DNA of 64,000 nucleotides from Perilla frutescens. Lineage: Eukaryota; Streptophyta; Magnoliopsida; Lamiales; Lamiaceae. Each line of letters begins with the position of its first letter. The stretch's first letter is position 1. The notes beneath the pieces are model-generated. The model ran no database searches, was not told the origin of the DNA, and was given only the letters and a program-made list of their open reading frames with translations. A program made the position numbers and the translations under genes. The stretch is taken from NCBI GenBank assembly GCA_026008535.1, contig BRKX01000018.1, forward strand, positions 19,848,088-19,912,087, given 5' to 3'. Of this stretch, positions 47,059 to 60,456 are shown one piece after another.

Positions 47059-49590
47059 GTATACATCAATGTACATATATAATATACATAATAATTAATA
47101 TACACATATAAATATATATTATACGTAAATTAGAAAATCTAATCACATTTATATATTGATGCAAAATTAAATAAGTCAAAAAATTATAAAATTGATATAT
47201 CTTTTTATGAATTAGGTAATGCAATTATATAATACACATACAATATAACATTGTTACAAACAAACTACAAGAACATGTATCAACATTGCTTGAACAATGA
47301 TCATCCGAGGCGGCAGAAATGGGATCAATGGCTATTTTGCTTCCCCCTTCCTCTCTGTTTTATAGGTAAATCTTATATTGAATTTTTATGGCTTATAATT
47401 TTAGGTGGTTTGATTTTATCTTATTCATTTTCATAAACATCTTACAATTTGTTTTCGGGCAACAAAAACATAAACCTCACTCTATAGAATGAAAAAATAT
47501 GACCAAACACTCCTATGGACTATGAGCAAGCCAAGTAGAAGGCGTGGAAGAGATCAAGAAGATTTTTTTTGCCCATTTTTTGGTCGCATCTTGAACAAAT
47601 CCTTTGATACCGGAAAAAGATAAACAAGGGGATAGTGCCTCTACAATATCACCATTATATTTTTTATTTTAGATTATAATTTTAAAAATATATTAGAATT
47701 GTTCTTTGTAATATGTTATCAATAATAATGAATTTGACTCAAAATAATCATTTTAGTTTGGCCAATAAGTTATTTTATTGAGACAGCGTATATTTATATT
47801 TCTATTATTTTAGTTGGTTCAATATTATTTGTAATCTAAATGTAAAAATTAATGGTCATACTTTAATAATTTGATATATTAATATATTTAGTCTCTTTTT
47901 TCTAATATGTAAATTTATCGCATAAAATTTTATCAATGACACGTACTTCTTAATGTTAGTGACTCTTGAAACTGATGATATATAGTTCTTATTTTTTGTA
48001 AAAATAATTTGATCTTTGTTTTGGATTCATAATTTCATTAATTGTCTAAATAATGTGATGTTTCCGAGATACAATACTTTTTAACTGTTTGTATACTTGA
48101 CTACTGTCGTGTAAATATTTTTATTTCCTGCTACTTTCTCAATTTAATAATAATTGATGTTTAGTCTTATAATTTTGTTTCAAATTATTAATATTTTAGA
48201 CATTTTCACACTTTTTCTCCTAATTTTATTCTCTATTAAAAATTATAAAATATCCTACATAGTAACTTACCTTTGATGGGAGAAATTTATTTTATAAAAT
48301 TTGATAGAGATGGAATGAGAAAATTGTATATTTGTCTCCTTTTTTACTTCTTAATCAATTATATATTTTTATTTGGTCTAAGATTTAAAAATTATGTTTT
48401 TTGTGGTAGTATATTACTGGATAGTATTAATTATATAAATAGATTTAATTAGATGGCTTAAACTTATTCATCATGAGTTCATTATAGAAATATATTTGAT
48501 TTGATTATGCAAACAAATTTTTAATGAAGCTTGATCTAAAGATTGTAAGTGGTTTAGCGTATTTTTTTTATGAAAGTATTTTAGTGTAATCAGTTTGTTA
48601 AGATAAAATGCATTAAGTTATATAACAATTCAAATTATGGGCTACTACATGGATACACAAGCTCTTGAGATTTTTGTATAAAAATGATATGGTCTCAGAT
48701 TCGAGACTCACCGTTCTTTTTCTTCCCAACTCGAAAAAACAAATTAAAATTAAAAAATAAATATGGATTTGAAAGTTTTGCACTAGGTGATCAACACATG
48801 TTAGATATATTTTTCGCCAAAATTGATTGTGAGAGCTTTGACGATGGTTGATGGAGAACTTGATGTGATAGATGAAAAATTAAAAGAAATTTTGAGCATT
48901 GTTGCTATACCCATATATATTTCGGACAATTTTGAGTTTCTCTATGAATTCCGACTGCAATATCAAATGGATATTTAAATTCCAAAATTTCTCACAATCT
49001 CTCAATTGCATGCTTTTCATCTATATTTTATTATATAATACTAAATGGTGATTTTATTTACTCTACTAACTTGCGAAGATAAAAACAAATACAATCTAGG
49101 ATCCACGATAATATTTTGAAAGTAAAAAATAATATAAAAAAATCAAAGCAAAAAAAAATCGCAATATTATATAGATCCCATCAATCTTTATTTTAAATAT
49201 TCAATGAAATTTAAATTGTAGAATAAGTTAGTTTATATCATCTTTATATTTTTCATTGGTTTTTTTAAAATAAATGTAAGTATTAAATGTAAAATTTGTT
49301 TCGAATTAGAGAGTCTACCATTTTCTATACTCTACCATTTTCTATACTTACTTTCTATTTCAAAATTTATAGTGATTTTCCTATGTTATGAATTTACTGA
49401 CCACAACCCTTCTTGCTTCCAATCCTGAACATTTTTGGTTTCTCAGTCAACAACATTTATCTTTCCATTTAAACTGCACTAGAAATTTTGGCAAATAATT
49501 AAATATTATAAAAAAATTATTGATAAAAATATATATGGTGAGCAATCTTTGTAGACAACTTCTAGGAGCATGAATTATTTAATTTAATGG

Positions 49591-49592
<2 letters not shown>

Positions 49593-49623
<31 letters not shown>
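49593..49623. repeat. (ATC)n microsatellite
   Basis: About ten uninterrupted ATC/CAT units. Confidence 0.95.
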
Positions 49624-49624
<1 letters not shown>

Positions 49625-50092
49625 TATACACAAATTGTTTTGTAATTTCATCTATTAATTGTATTGATTTAATTATATTTTATTTATAATTTACATTAAT
49701 GGTTTTAATTTTACACTTTCTCTACCTCACAATCATTTATAGCTAGATTATTGAGATGTAATACTATATCTAATGGAACATCATTTTTTATTTCACTTTG
49801 TTTTCCATATATTTGGCTTGATAATTAGTTCTATTGATATGTAATTTGATAAATAATTTTAAGAATGCTACAGATTTTTTACCGTGTATCGCACGAGAGA
49901 AATGCTACTATCATATAATGTCCCAATATTTGAATGAATTTTAAAATGTTCCAACCATAGGATATATAATAATATTTTGATGCCCAGCATGTCAATATTT
50001 TTACATAAATGTCCCAAGACGCCGTATCACACTTCAAAAGGTGCGGAAGTCATGCTCTCATAACTTCCCATATTACAAAATGTGATTTCTGT

Positions 50093-50605
50093 TAGGGGTG
50101 AGTATTTGATTTTTCGGTTCAGTTCGGTCCAAAAATATTAAAACTGAAGAAAATTGATTTTTTTTGAAAATAGAACCGAACCGAACCGAACCGAACTGGA
50201 TCGAAATATTTCGATTCGGTTCGATTTTGAACCGATTTTTTTTATTTTCTGATTTATTTATTTTTACTTTAAATTCTCCTCATTCGATATAATTAAATAC
50301 GTACAAGTATAAATTAGCTAATTATCAAGATTCAAGTTCAAAAAATATAAATAAATAAAGTTCAAAAAAGTGTAAACTCCAACAAAGCAAACCCAAATAA
50401 ACTATAAAGTCCAACAAACCCGAATATTTTTATTACTAATATATATAAATTCAATTTTTCGGTTCGATTCGGATATTTTTCCTCTGAACCGAACTGAAAT
50501 CGAAAATCGAATTTTTGCTAGAAAAAGAACCGAACCGAACCGAAAAAACCGAACTAACTCAGTTCAGTTCGATTCTCGAGTTTCGAGACTTTTTGCTCAT
50601 CCCTA
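50093..50605. mobile_element. hAT-type MITE with perfect 8-bp target duplication
   Basis: The left end TAGGGGTGAGTATTTG and the inverted right end TAGGGATGAGCAAAAAG are flanked by ATTTCTGT on both sides (50085-50092 and 50606-50613). Next to the termini are arrays of CGGTTCGGTT / AACCGAACCG in inverted arrangement. It is 513 bases with no coding sequence. Eight-base duplications with TAGGG-type ends identify the hAT superfamily. It is related to 61909-63017. Confidence 0.9.
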
Positions 50606-50613
50606 ATTTCTGT

Positions 50614-51374
50614 CGTCAGAAAATACAACTTCAGGTTATTTTTGTAAAATACAAAATGATATTATCCAAAGATTAAGATATTTTCAAAATTCGCTCAAAA
50701 GTGAGGATATTTTATGACAATTAAGGGTAACGATGATTTCCCATACTTGTGAGCGGACTATGTAACAATTTTGCATACAAGTGATACAACCACACTTGAG
50801 GTGCTTAAACTTTTTGTTTGTTGATGTCGATAACCTGAATTGATCAAATAAGATATTTTTTCTAATGTAAAAATTTGAACTACATTCACATCATGTGGTT
50901 GAGATTTAATATAATAGGTGATGATAATTTTGTAAATAACAAGGCAAAAAATATCATACAATTAAATGATCTAGCGGTTAAGATTTAATACAATAGATAA
51001 TGATATTTTTTTAAATAACAAGGCAAAAAATAAAAGGAAGGTTATTTTCATCAAAACCTTTAAAAATGATGGTGTCATCAATTTTTTTTAAAAAAATCTT
51101 TAAATCTTTAAACGACCACAATTTTCTCGTTTTTAATGCAATTGATGCAAACAAAAAATCAAGTTAAAACTCTCTTCAATATGCTTATACATTTAAGATG
51201 GTGAAAGACTATGTTTAGATGAAAATATGAAAAAAAAAATACAAAATATAAATTTTTATGCATACTCAGGTTATAAATGTTTTCGTTAGCTTATAATAAT
51301 ATTTCGTCAGCTTTATGATAACGTATAATAATGAAGCATTTGTCATGTGTTAACATATTGTACCCGTGCATTTT
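50614..51374. other. AT-rich intergenic sequence
   Basis: No gene is visible. A TTTAATA-AATAGATGATGAT-like segment occurs twice (around 50905 and 50985, GATTTAATA-AATAG-TGATGATA), a short local duplication. Confidence 0.45.
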
Positions 51375-52901
51375 TGATGAGTGGTGTTCTTACACAATAT
51401 TTTGAGGTTTATATGAAGTGAATTGAAGAGTTTTGCATGTGTTTTAACTCAAATCGCGCTCTTAATCTCCCGATTTGGGAGTTTTGTTTCTTATTTGAGT
51501 TTTATAAGAAATGGTGGATGAATAAATGAATTTTTGTGTCATGGAAAGATAGAGGATCGAATTGGGAGCATGCTGCAAGTTGAATCACCTCAATCGAACA
51601 AGAAACGAGAGAGAACGAAGCAAAACCGTGAAATGTGTCAGAGCAGGGGCGGAGGCGCGACCCGTAGGTGCCCGCTGCTCACTCGCGCCCTTAGGCGCGA
51701 CTCCTGCGGTGCGAGTGACCCGCTTGCGCTGATGGACGCGACCCGATGAACATGAACGAGGCGCAACGCGTGCCCAGGCCAAGTACAAGTGAATGTTTAC
51801 ACAGCAGCCCTAAAAGTCGGTCTCGGGCGCGACCCGCGCCAGAAGAAGGAGGTGCGATCTCCATGGTCGCGCCCCATGCACTGATTTCCTGATTTTTCAT
51901 ATTTTTTCCTCATTTTTGATTTTTTTTAATTCTTTTATTCCTCCACTATATAAACCCACCCCAATTCGAAATTAGGTCATTCCATTCCACCTTTAGCCAC
52001 TTTTAGAAAGAGAAATACTTGGAGAAGAAGAGAGGAGAAAGGGAATTGAAGATTGGGCAAGAACAACAAATTTGAAGCAAGATTGAAGGCCAAAACATCC
52101 ATCCAAGTTCTTTTGTTCTTTAATTTTGTTAAAATCGTATTCCTTCTTGTAGAGATTTTGGTTACCCATGTAATTATGAGGAGCTAAATCTTTGATACTC
52201 TTGGGTGTTGGTTTTATTTGGATTATGAGACATAAATGAAGTTTATTTTGAATGTTTAATGGTTCTTGATTATGCTTTGAATTCTTGTTATGTATGGGTG
52301 TTATGTATTGTTGATTGGTGAGAACTAATTAATAATTAAATAGCATGATTATGTATGTTGATTCAAAATTTTAGAGATGAGCTTCAATATAAGAACCTAG
52401 AATTCAAAGAGCAATTATCAACAAAATCAAGAGGTTTGAGATAATTGCTAATGCATAGATTCTTGGTGCTCTTGGTAAGCACACTTAGGTATTAATTGGA
52501 GATAACAATCCTATGCATGTGCCCCATATTCTAAACGCTTCGAGAGGAGATTTAGAATAAATTAGTGATCGCCTTGGTAATCTTGAATTGAAAATTAAGA
52601 ATCCATTATAATTATATTTTGTGTTAAGTAATCCTATAAAACCAACCCCTAGAGTGTTCCTTTCCTTAATTACCCAGCTTGTTTGTTAATTGCAATTATT
52701 TACTTTGCCTTATTGTTTAGTTAGTTTTAAATCAAACAATCATCCTTTTCGTCATCTAGATAACAAATAGGAGCTGATGTCATAGTACGTGCTTATTTAA
52801 TTTTCTTTTTCTATGTGGATTCAACCTCATTTCATCTTGTGCTATATTTGCTTGTTCACTTGCAAGTTGATTCGAGTTTTAAAACTAAATTTCACACATC
52901 A
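51375..52901 (+). mobile_element. Solo LTR (Ty3/gypsy-like)
   Basis: It begins TGATGAGTGGTG and ends CACACATCA, so the termini TGATG/CATCA are inverted. The flanks ATTTT (51370-51374) and ATTGT (52902-52906) are a 5-bp duplication with one mismatch. It contains a CpG-dense block (51645-51870, repeated GGCGCGAC), a TATA box (TATATAAA, 51947-51954), a leader-like stretch, and TATGTGGATTCAACCTCATTT near the 3' end, an LTR-end motif often seen in plant gypsy elements. No gag or pol is present. Confidence 0.8.
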
Positions 52902-52945
52902 ATTGTGCTAAAGAAGAATTATCATAATGCTAGCCTTGTACATTT

Positions 52946-54400
52946 CACTACAAAAAATGCAGAGTTTACCGACGGACACTAGCAACAGATTCGTATCCGT
53001 CGGTATTAGCGACGGCCTAACGACGGCTAGTCCGTCATTAACTTCTAAGCCGAAAAAATTTGGCGGGATCGGTTCGCGGTTAAAAATTACGACGGATATG
53101 CTATTGGCAATTCTAGCGACGGACATAATCCGTCGTGAGTTTTTATTTTTTATTTTTTTTAATTAAGTCATAAACTTAACGACGGATTTGGTCCGTTGTT
53201 AGTTTTTTAATAATATATCTGATTTAATTTTTATATCTAACGACGGACTGAGTCCGTCATTAGCTTTTTTTAAATATTTCAGATTTATTTTTAGTGTTAA
53301 CGACGGACGTAGTTAGGTATTTAATTTATTTATTTTTATTTTTTAAATAGTAATGATGGAGCAGTCCGTCGTTAGTCCGTCGGTAAAAAATGATTGTACA
53401 GATCAGAACCAGGTGTGGAAATTTCATTCTTCTTCTGCCCTAGTCTCCCAAATCCCCTCAACCTCTCTCTACCTGGCAGTGTGGCGAATGGCGAAGGACG
53501 TCACGACGGCGGCGGCGAACGGCTCGTCGTGAAAGGTATCCCTCTCCCTCTCTCTCTCTGCGCTCTCCCTCCCTCTCGTCTTTCTCTCGCTCTCTCTCTC
53601 CCTCTCTGCATCTCTCTCTCTCTCTCTCTCCCTCTTGTCTCTTTCTATCTCTCCCCTCCCCCCTCCGACGAGCGGCGAACGGCGGCGGCTCCACCCCCTC
53701 TTCCCCCCTCCGAACTCTTTGCCCCTCCCCCCTCTCTCGGTCTCTCTCCCCTCCCCCCCTCTCTCACCGTTGCTGCTATGTGTGTGTGTGTGTGTGTTTT
53801 AATTTTTTTTATGCTTATTTTTTTTATACTATGTTTTAAATTTTGATACTTTGTAGTTTAGGTTAGATTATGTTAGACTATATGTTATTTGTTAGTTTAG
53901 GTTAGATTAGGTGTTAGTTTAGTTTAGGTTAGATTAGGTTAAGTTATGTGTTAATTGTTAGTTTAGGTTAGATTAAGTTTTCATATGATAATTTGGATTA
54001 ATTATGTGTTAGTTTAGTTTATGTTTGTGTTTGATTATGTGTGTGTTAGTGTATATATGTGTGTGTGTTAGTGAATTTGATTTTTTTTTTAATTTTTCTT
54101 GTAATTATGTTGTAGTTAGAAGAGCTATATTGAGGTTCAAACATCAAATTGAGGAATTTGGCAAGCTAATTCATATATATACTCTCACATAGACAAAGGT
54201 AAGTAATGAATTTATGATTTTAATTTGCATGTTAATTATGATGTTAATTTTTATTTATGAATTAATGATTTTATGATTTCAATAAGCATGTTAAAGTAGA
54301 GGTTAATTTTTATTTATGAATTAATGATTTTATGATTTCAATAAGCATGTTAAAGTAGAGACAATATCATAATGCTGACGTAGTGTGTGTGTGTGTGTAT
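52946..54400 (+). mobile_element. CACTA element, one end only
   Basis: It starts CACTACAAAAAATGCAG, a canonical CACTA terminus. Repeated CGACGGA / TCCGTCG subterminal motifs follow in both orientations to 53385 (for example CCGTCGGTATTAGCGACGG). A CT-rich, GC-richer stretch (53440-53780) is the only long open segment (53394-53846) and looks like low-complexity leader sequence rather than a protein. From 53850 there are GTTAGTTTAGGTTAGATTA repeats. No opposite TAGTG terminus and no transposase were found, so the right boundary is a guess. Confidence 0.75.
54243..54360 (+). repeat. Tandem duplication, 59-bp unit x2
   Basis: GTTAATTTTTATTTATGAAT... is repeated exactly or nearly so at 54243-54301 and 54302-54360, which implies a young duplication. 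Confidence 0.95.
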
Positions 54401-55925
54401 TATTGTTATGATTTGTTCTAGCTCATTTAGGAGTTATTACATCCAATTAAGGTTTATTTAATCCAATTATGGTTTATTAAATCAAATTAGATTTAAAATT
54501 ATTTTTTAGAATATTTTTTTTTTCTGTTTAACAATATTAGAAAACTATTATTAGCATCACAATAATAATTCATTAGCATGGCGATCCTGTTATCAAACAC
54601 TCCGTATTTTTTATAAAAATCATTAAATTACATTAATGTCCTGTCCAAAAAACTTTTCAAATATTATAGAATTATCACTAGCATTTTCATTCAAATATGA
54701 ACATTTGATTCTTTAAATCACATCGTTTTACATGGTCGATACTTATTACTTAGTGACCAAAAAATCCATACATAAGTTGGTTGCGAGGTTAAAAAATGGG
54801 AGCATATTTTTTATTTACCAAATCTATGGGCCTGAATTCCCTTCGTTCCGAAATTCCGTGGGAATTTTGAAGCAGCCCATTTAATTTGGATTCGTAAAAT
54901 TTAAGTGGCAAATTATTATTGAGAAATAGATAATGACACGCCTTATGACCAACACGTCATACTTAAAAGATTAATAATTTTATATTTTACAGAATCAATT
55001 ATAAATTACACATACTTTATACAATGGATGTGCGATTTTATTTTTTCTCTTATTTTTTTCTATAGTAGAAACACAAATGCACAACTTAAAAAATAATGAT
55101 AAAAATTTAATTATTAATTATCCTTACATGCTTTCTGAAATGAAAAATGGATGTTTCATTTGTTATATGAGAACCGTATTATATATTAGTTTCCAATAAA
55201 ATTGTAAATACTAGTGACGCGAAGTGGGAACTTTGAAGTAATATGCGATTTCCCCCCCTAATTACAACTTCAATTTGATTAAAATCTAATAAAATCCAAC
55301 TTTTGGATAAGTTAGTGATCAAATAGCTTACGAACAAAGGCAAAAAAAATATATAAATATAAATAAACGTTAAAATGTTAGTAAAACTAAAATTCTAAAG
55401 AATGTAGAAAGATTTCTTGAAATTATAATTTATAATGTTTGAAAAAATAAGGAAAGATAATTTAAAGAATATATGAAATGAATTGAACCGGTACATATAT
55501 CATAATGTAAATAGTTAAAATTAACTTGAAGTCATTGTATTATTTAATTAATTTAATATACGCGAGTGGAATTTACCCAAAAACAAAAAAAGATTAACAT
55601 AATTTTTTATCACTATATATTCGCTTTAAAATCCATGCTTTATAATTTATATACACATAGGGAATGGTAAAAAAATGAAAAAAACTTAGTACAGAAATAT
55701 AAGCAAGAAAATTGTTCACTATATATATCCAAACTACAACAAAATTTGCCTCTCTCCATTATATATCTGAAAAATACGTTACGGTGGTGTATTTGTATAA
55801 ATTAAACCACCTAGCTAACTAGTTAATTAGGTATATAAATGGATGAAAAGGCAAAAGCAAATTGCAGGAGCTAGCAATTTGGGTGCTATATGTATATGAG
55901 ACATACATATATTGATGATTAAAAG
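54401..55925. other. Intergenic sequence 3' of the BBX gene
   Basis: AT-rich, with no gene or clear element. The part closest to 55925 should contain the BBX 3' UTR. Confidence 0.5.
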
Positions 55926-56271
55926 TTATATATATTGTTGATGAGGCGGGTGGTAATTAGGTAAGGAAGAGGGTAAATTAATTAATGGGGATGGTGTCTT
56001 GACAAATCGACCTTTGATTCTTGGTCTCTTCTCTGCATTCAATTTCCTTACCTCGTACCGTATCTTCTTCGAGAACATTCTCGTCCTTCTCTTTTCTCTG
56101 TATCTCCACACTCGAGCTTCTCTCCCTGCAGCAGCAACTGCTTCTGCTTCTGCATCTCCATCATCCCCCCACATTCTTCTCCCAAATTTCCCCCCCTTTC
56201 CGATATCCAACCATGCATAATTATATTCCTGCATGCACATATTGCATCATCTAGTTATATATATATACATC

Positions 56272-56317
<46 letters not shown>

Positions 56318-57180
56318 ATACATAGTTAATTACATACGTCGTCATGATGATCGAGTTGGAGTTGGAGGTTAATTGGAGGTCTGATTCCATCTGCCCATGG
56401 AGAAGCCTGCGCAGCCCAAGCAGCGATTACTGCTTCATAGTTGAGCCTCAACAACATCTTCTTCGACGACGATTCAACATTAATGTCTACCCTTTTCATC
56501 GAATTACAATTATCAAAGTCATCCCAACTCCCATCCACGTCCACTGCTGCTGGATTGTTCAGATGGCATGCTATCTCATCTTCTTCTTCTTCTTCTTCTT
56601 CTTCAATTTTTACTCTCTTTTCATCATCCATTATTAGTAACTCCGTAGTCGTCGTCCCTAACAAACTCTCCACATCCACCGCGAACTCCGCCAGCTCCTC
56701 AAGATTCAGATCGCCGTCGTCGAAAACCATGCTCCCAACGCCTTCTTCTTCCAAGGGGTCAAAAACCGGAACCCTACAAAAAAGCATCTGTTCATCATCA
56801 TCATCATTCTCCTCCGGGAAAGAAGGCTCTTCGGAGCCCATCTCCGGCACCAGCGGGAGCTGGTGGTTGGCCGCCTGCCGTGACTGCTTGGGATGTCGCG
56901 GCGTCCGGGCCTTCTTGGTGAAGCCTTGATGCCAAGATGGCGCCATGCTAGGCTTGCTGCAGTAGGTAGTGGAAGAGGTCTCGAGTCGAACCCTTTGGTG
57001 GCGGCCGGCCAACTGATTAGCGGAGTGAACGGCGGTGTCGCACGATTGGCAGAGAAAAGCGTCGTCGGCGGCGCAGAACCATCGAGCCCGCTTCATCAAG
57101 CAGCTGTTGCAGGGCCTCGCGTTCTTGCCGGCCAGCACGTTTGAGGCTAGCTTGCTCAAGTCATTCATGTTCATGTTCAT
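55926..57180 (-). CDS. CONSTANS-like (single B-box + CCT) transcription factor, COL16/BBX14-15 type
   Basis: A probable nuclear zinc-finger transcription regulator. Exon 1 is 57180-56338 and exon 2 is 56228-55926. The intron (56337-56229) has GTATGT / GCATGCAG borders in phase 0 and holds a long TA repeat. The protein has 381 residues. The B-box at about 24-61 has all zinc ligands (C24, C27, C36, C44, C47, H52, H61; [20 protein letters not shown]). An acidic middle with a nine-residue Glu-rich run (about 193-202) comes from a GA-rich repeat. [26 protein letters not shown] sequence (about 245-265, split here across 20 residues) is characteristic of the COL6/COL16 group. The CCT domain is at about 316-358 ([20 protein letters not shown]). 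There is no second B-box, which distinguishes it from CO itself. It is intact. Related proteins act in light and flowering responses, but this gene's role is not shown here. Confidence 0.95.
56276..56316. repeat. (TA)n microsatellite in the BBX intron
   Basis: About 20 TA units fill much of the 109-base intron. A second TA run (about 57227-57260) lies in the presumed 5' UTR/promoter. Confidence 0.95.
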
Positions 57181-58110
57181 GTTTATGTTTGTTTGTTTTA
57201 ATTGATTAATTGGGATTTGGGATATATATACAGTATATATATATATATATATATATATATGGGGAGAGAGATTAAATTAACAGTGAATCGATCGATGATT
57301 GACCCACAAATAAAATTAGCGCTTTTAGTTGAGAATATTTGATATGTGTATATATATGAAGGTACTACGTACGCTTTTAATGAAGTTATAAATTTGGTGT
57401 TGCTAGTTGATAGAGTAGAGTAGTGAGCTAGGATGGTGATGATAATGATCGATGTGAATTGGGGCCCATGAAGAACTCTTATCTGGTTTGTGATTGGCTG
57501 CTGGGATTTCGTTTTCATCTTCAATAAATGATTCTTATTGGTGGTGGTGAGTCTAACCTAGCTATTTACAGATTTCTTGTGGGCTCCACTCTCCAGATGG
57601 GGATATATATATAATATATGTGATTCATTTCTCATCACTTGTTCCATCTAGCTTCTTGGACTTTTCTACTAGTCTCTATTCCAACTTAAACCTTCCATTT
57701 GTGGTCCTGCCCTGCAGTCTGCAGATACATACATAAATACATACATATACATACGTACATACTTTGGTGTCTCTCTCTTTCTAGATCTCTCTTTCATGCA
57801 TTTGGTTGACATAACTTGGACATATATATATCTGCATGCGTTCTCGTCCACTTGATGCATTGGTGGATGTGATTGATATAGGTATATGTATATGGGAATT
57901 AAATATATATGCATATATAACCTCAGCTCAGCTCAGACATTAATTATTTGTATAATAATGGCCGTGTTGTGACGAAAAACAGTCCTTTTCAATTCACTGG
58001 GAGAGACAAGGGAATGGTCACTCGCAAGTCGCAAATGAAGCATTATTGCGTTACTTGTTAAACTCCATCTCCTTCCATCCATCCATAATAAACTCTCACG
58101 CCTTCATTAA

Positions 58111-58141
<31 letters not shown>

Positions 58142-58370
58142 ACATACATACATACATAAGTACATATATGATTGTACCAGATTGAATGATCTTTAGTCCA
58201 AAGTTTTGTGTGTCAATCATATTCCATTATCAAAAGTGCATAGTTTTAATAATATTTTTAATTTTCAGAAAAATAAAATTTATTATATTACAACTAATCA
58301 TATATAATTAAGTGTGAATATATCTTCCTAACCATGTTGAAGTTCTAAAATTCTTTTCTAACTAAAGAAT
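57181..58370 (-). promoter_or_regulatory. BBX upstream region
   Basis: The presumed 5' UTR and promoter of the BBX gene. Visible features are a TA run (57227-57260), a CATA-rich stretch (57723-57765) and a (TC)n run (58109-58138). No TATA box can be chosen with confidence among the TA repeats. No other gene is seen. Confidence 0.4.
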
Positions 58371-58878
58371 CACTACAAAAAAGTGGCTTTTAGCGATGAA
58401 ATATTCCATCATTAAACAGTGATTTCCGTCGCTAGAAGAGATTAGTGACGGATTAACGATATACATTATCCGTCGTTGAATCTCTCGTCGTTATACTTGT
58501 TTAACGATAAATTAATAATTCGTCGTTAATATACCAACGGATTAGCGACGGAGTATTCCGTCACCACCGTGTCATCCCCGGCTTAATTGACCGGTCGACA
58601 TGCGATGGACTAATGACGGAATATTCCATCGCTACTAACGACTGGTCACAGTTCGTCGTTAAGTAACGAAATCTTTTAACGACGGACTGCATTCCGTCGT
58701 TAACTCCCTGATTTTTTCGTCACTAGTCCATCGCTAGATTATTTTGTTTTTAATTCACATTTAAATATTATATAAATAAATCAAAATCGAATATTATAAA
58801 TCAAATACTAATAATAAAAATACAAAGTATTCAATCACAAATTCACAAATAAAATGTAATTATTCAAATACAAATAAT

Positions 58879-60371
58879 TCAGTCATCAGAGGACGGTGGG
58901 AGTGGGGATGGTCGAATCGAGCATACATCTGGGCCCATGCGCCTCTATCTGGGCTTGTATTCTAGCCTGCATTTGGGTCTCCATCTGCTACTGCAGCTGC
59001 TGGATCTCAGACCTCATCTCATTCTGGATCTCAGACCTCACCTGGTCCCGAATCTGGACCCGCATCTCATCAACCGCTGAATGAAGGCCTCCTCCGTAAA
59101 TACGGGTTGTGAGGTGTCTCCTGAATGAATATTGTTGTTGCTTCTGTCGCCACAGTAGAGGTGTGACCAAGATCTAGTGCCGAAGATGCTCTTCTTCTTA
59201 TTTATGCCTCCGAGCGCGTTTAGATATATGGCGGTCATATCCACCTCAGATACCTTATCAGTGTCTGAAAGAGGTTGGGTCAACTCCGCAGCCCATCGGT
59301 GCACCTCCTTCTAAACACAACAAACCGTTAACATATATATATATATATATGAATTAATTAAATAAATATAAAAAAATTATTATACTAAAGATTATTTATA
59401 GATTAAATACTTACAACAAGACGCTCACTCTTCTTATCAGTGAAGACTCCATTCTTATCGCGGTGGAGTCTCAAAACACAATCCCCACCCAGCATGCTCA
59501 TCTGGGAGTCCCTGAGCTTGCGACTACTCAATTAACATAAACAGAAACGGTTAAACACATTTAAATGAATTGTATAAATTAAATGCACTGCACATCTGGA
59601 CCCTCTCTTATTCCTGATCATGCCCGTCCTTGGTCCATCATGCTCAGACCTCATGTTCTCTGAATTAATACAGGACTTCTTCTTCGACTACCCAGTCTCC
59701 CAGTAGGCCATCCAAACATGCCAGACCTTTAAAGGAATGTATGTCAGCCTCTTCTTGTTCCTGCTCTTCCTGATGGTGTGAATCATATCTCTATATCTCT
59801 CGTCCACATTCGAGAACCATAGATGACGCACCACCTTGTCCAAATAGGGCTCACATACGAACAATTTCTGCATAAGAAACAAGTAGCATTAGTAATTCAA
59901 CTGATTTTTTTAACTAAGTACTTAATTTGGAAAATAAATTATACCGTGAAGTCCTCAAAAATATTACTCATTCGTAGCAGCAAACACCAACTTCCAAAAA
60001 ATGCCAACTATATCTATATATTTCTTGAATATCTGAGTTGGAGTTGTTGATACCTCGTGAGATGGCATCAGAGTCCTACAAATAACAAAACATAATCAAT
60101 CATCCAATTTTTATAATCGAATACAATTATTTGTAAAACAGTATTACAAAACATACCAGCCCCGTACAGTCACCATGGTGAGACCATCACAATGAGCTAC
60201 CGTCACTGACTCATGAAACGATGGCTGTTCACCGATATGTAGGTCTCCTGTAGAGACATTTATGCCTCCGGACGAAGACGATGATTCACTGGTACCGCTT
60301 TTGGTACCAGATCCACTAGTATCACCTCTAGTGTCAGTGGTCTCCTGCCAAAGAGTCCACCTCTAGGCATC
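58879..60371 (-). pseudogene. CACTA second ORF (Ptta/En/Spm plant-type), decayed
   Basis: Minus-strand exon-like pieces in order: a Ser/Gly/Thr-rich start (GSGTKSGTSESSSSSGGINV, about 60300); YLDKVVRHLWFSNVDERYRD then RLTYIPLKVWHVWMAYWE (59882-59690); RDSQMSMLGGDCVLRLHRDK (about 59510-59420); KEVHRWAAELTQPLSDTDKV and YLNALGGINKKKSIFGTRSW (about 59310-59160); and a Gln/Arg-rich helical end (RSEIQNEMRSEIQQLQ) with a stop and a frame change before the terminal PSPLPPSSDD stop at 58879. The 'WFSNVDERYRDM ... VWHVWMAYW' pattern and the Gly-rich 'GGINKKKSIFG' fit the plant transposase family linked to CACTA elements. Gaps between the pieces look like introns. Stops show it is dead. Confidence 0.75.
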
Positions 60372-60456
60372 TGTATCTATTCAAAAATGTTAGTTAAATT
60401 ACAATTAATGTAATGCAAATAAATAATGTAACAAATAAACCCTCACGTTAGCACAA

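Larger units (their letters stand above)
45425..49908 (+). mobile_element. Probable non-autonomous Helitron (2)
   Basis: The 5' end TCTTTATATATATAAAAGC is identical to Helitron 1 over 19 bases and preceded by A (45424). The 3' end has ACCGTGTATCGCACGAG, which shares CGTGTATCGCAC with Helitron 1, and terminates CTAC, one base off the CTRR rule, followed by T. The interior is AT-rich without transposase. A solo LTR (45600-47058) is nested in it. A GC-richer piece near 47270-47350 (CATCCGAGGCGGCAGAAATGG) could be captured sequence. Confidence 0.45.

Noticed and set aside
53394..53846. 150-codon Pro/Leu/Ser-rich frame next to the CACTA end
   Set aside because: CT-rich low-complexity leader sequence. 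No domain and no homologous frame in the other CACTA copy.
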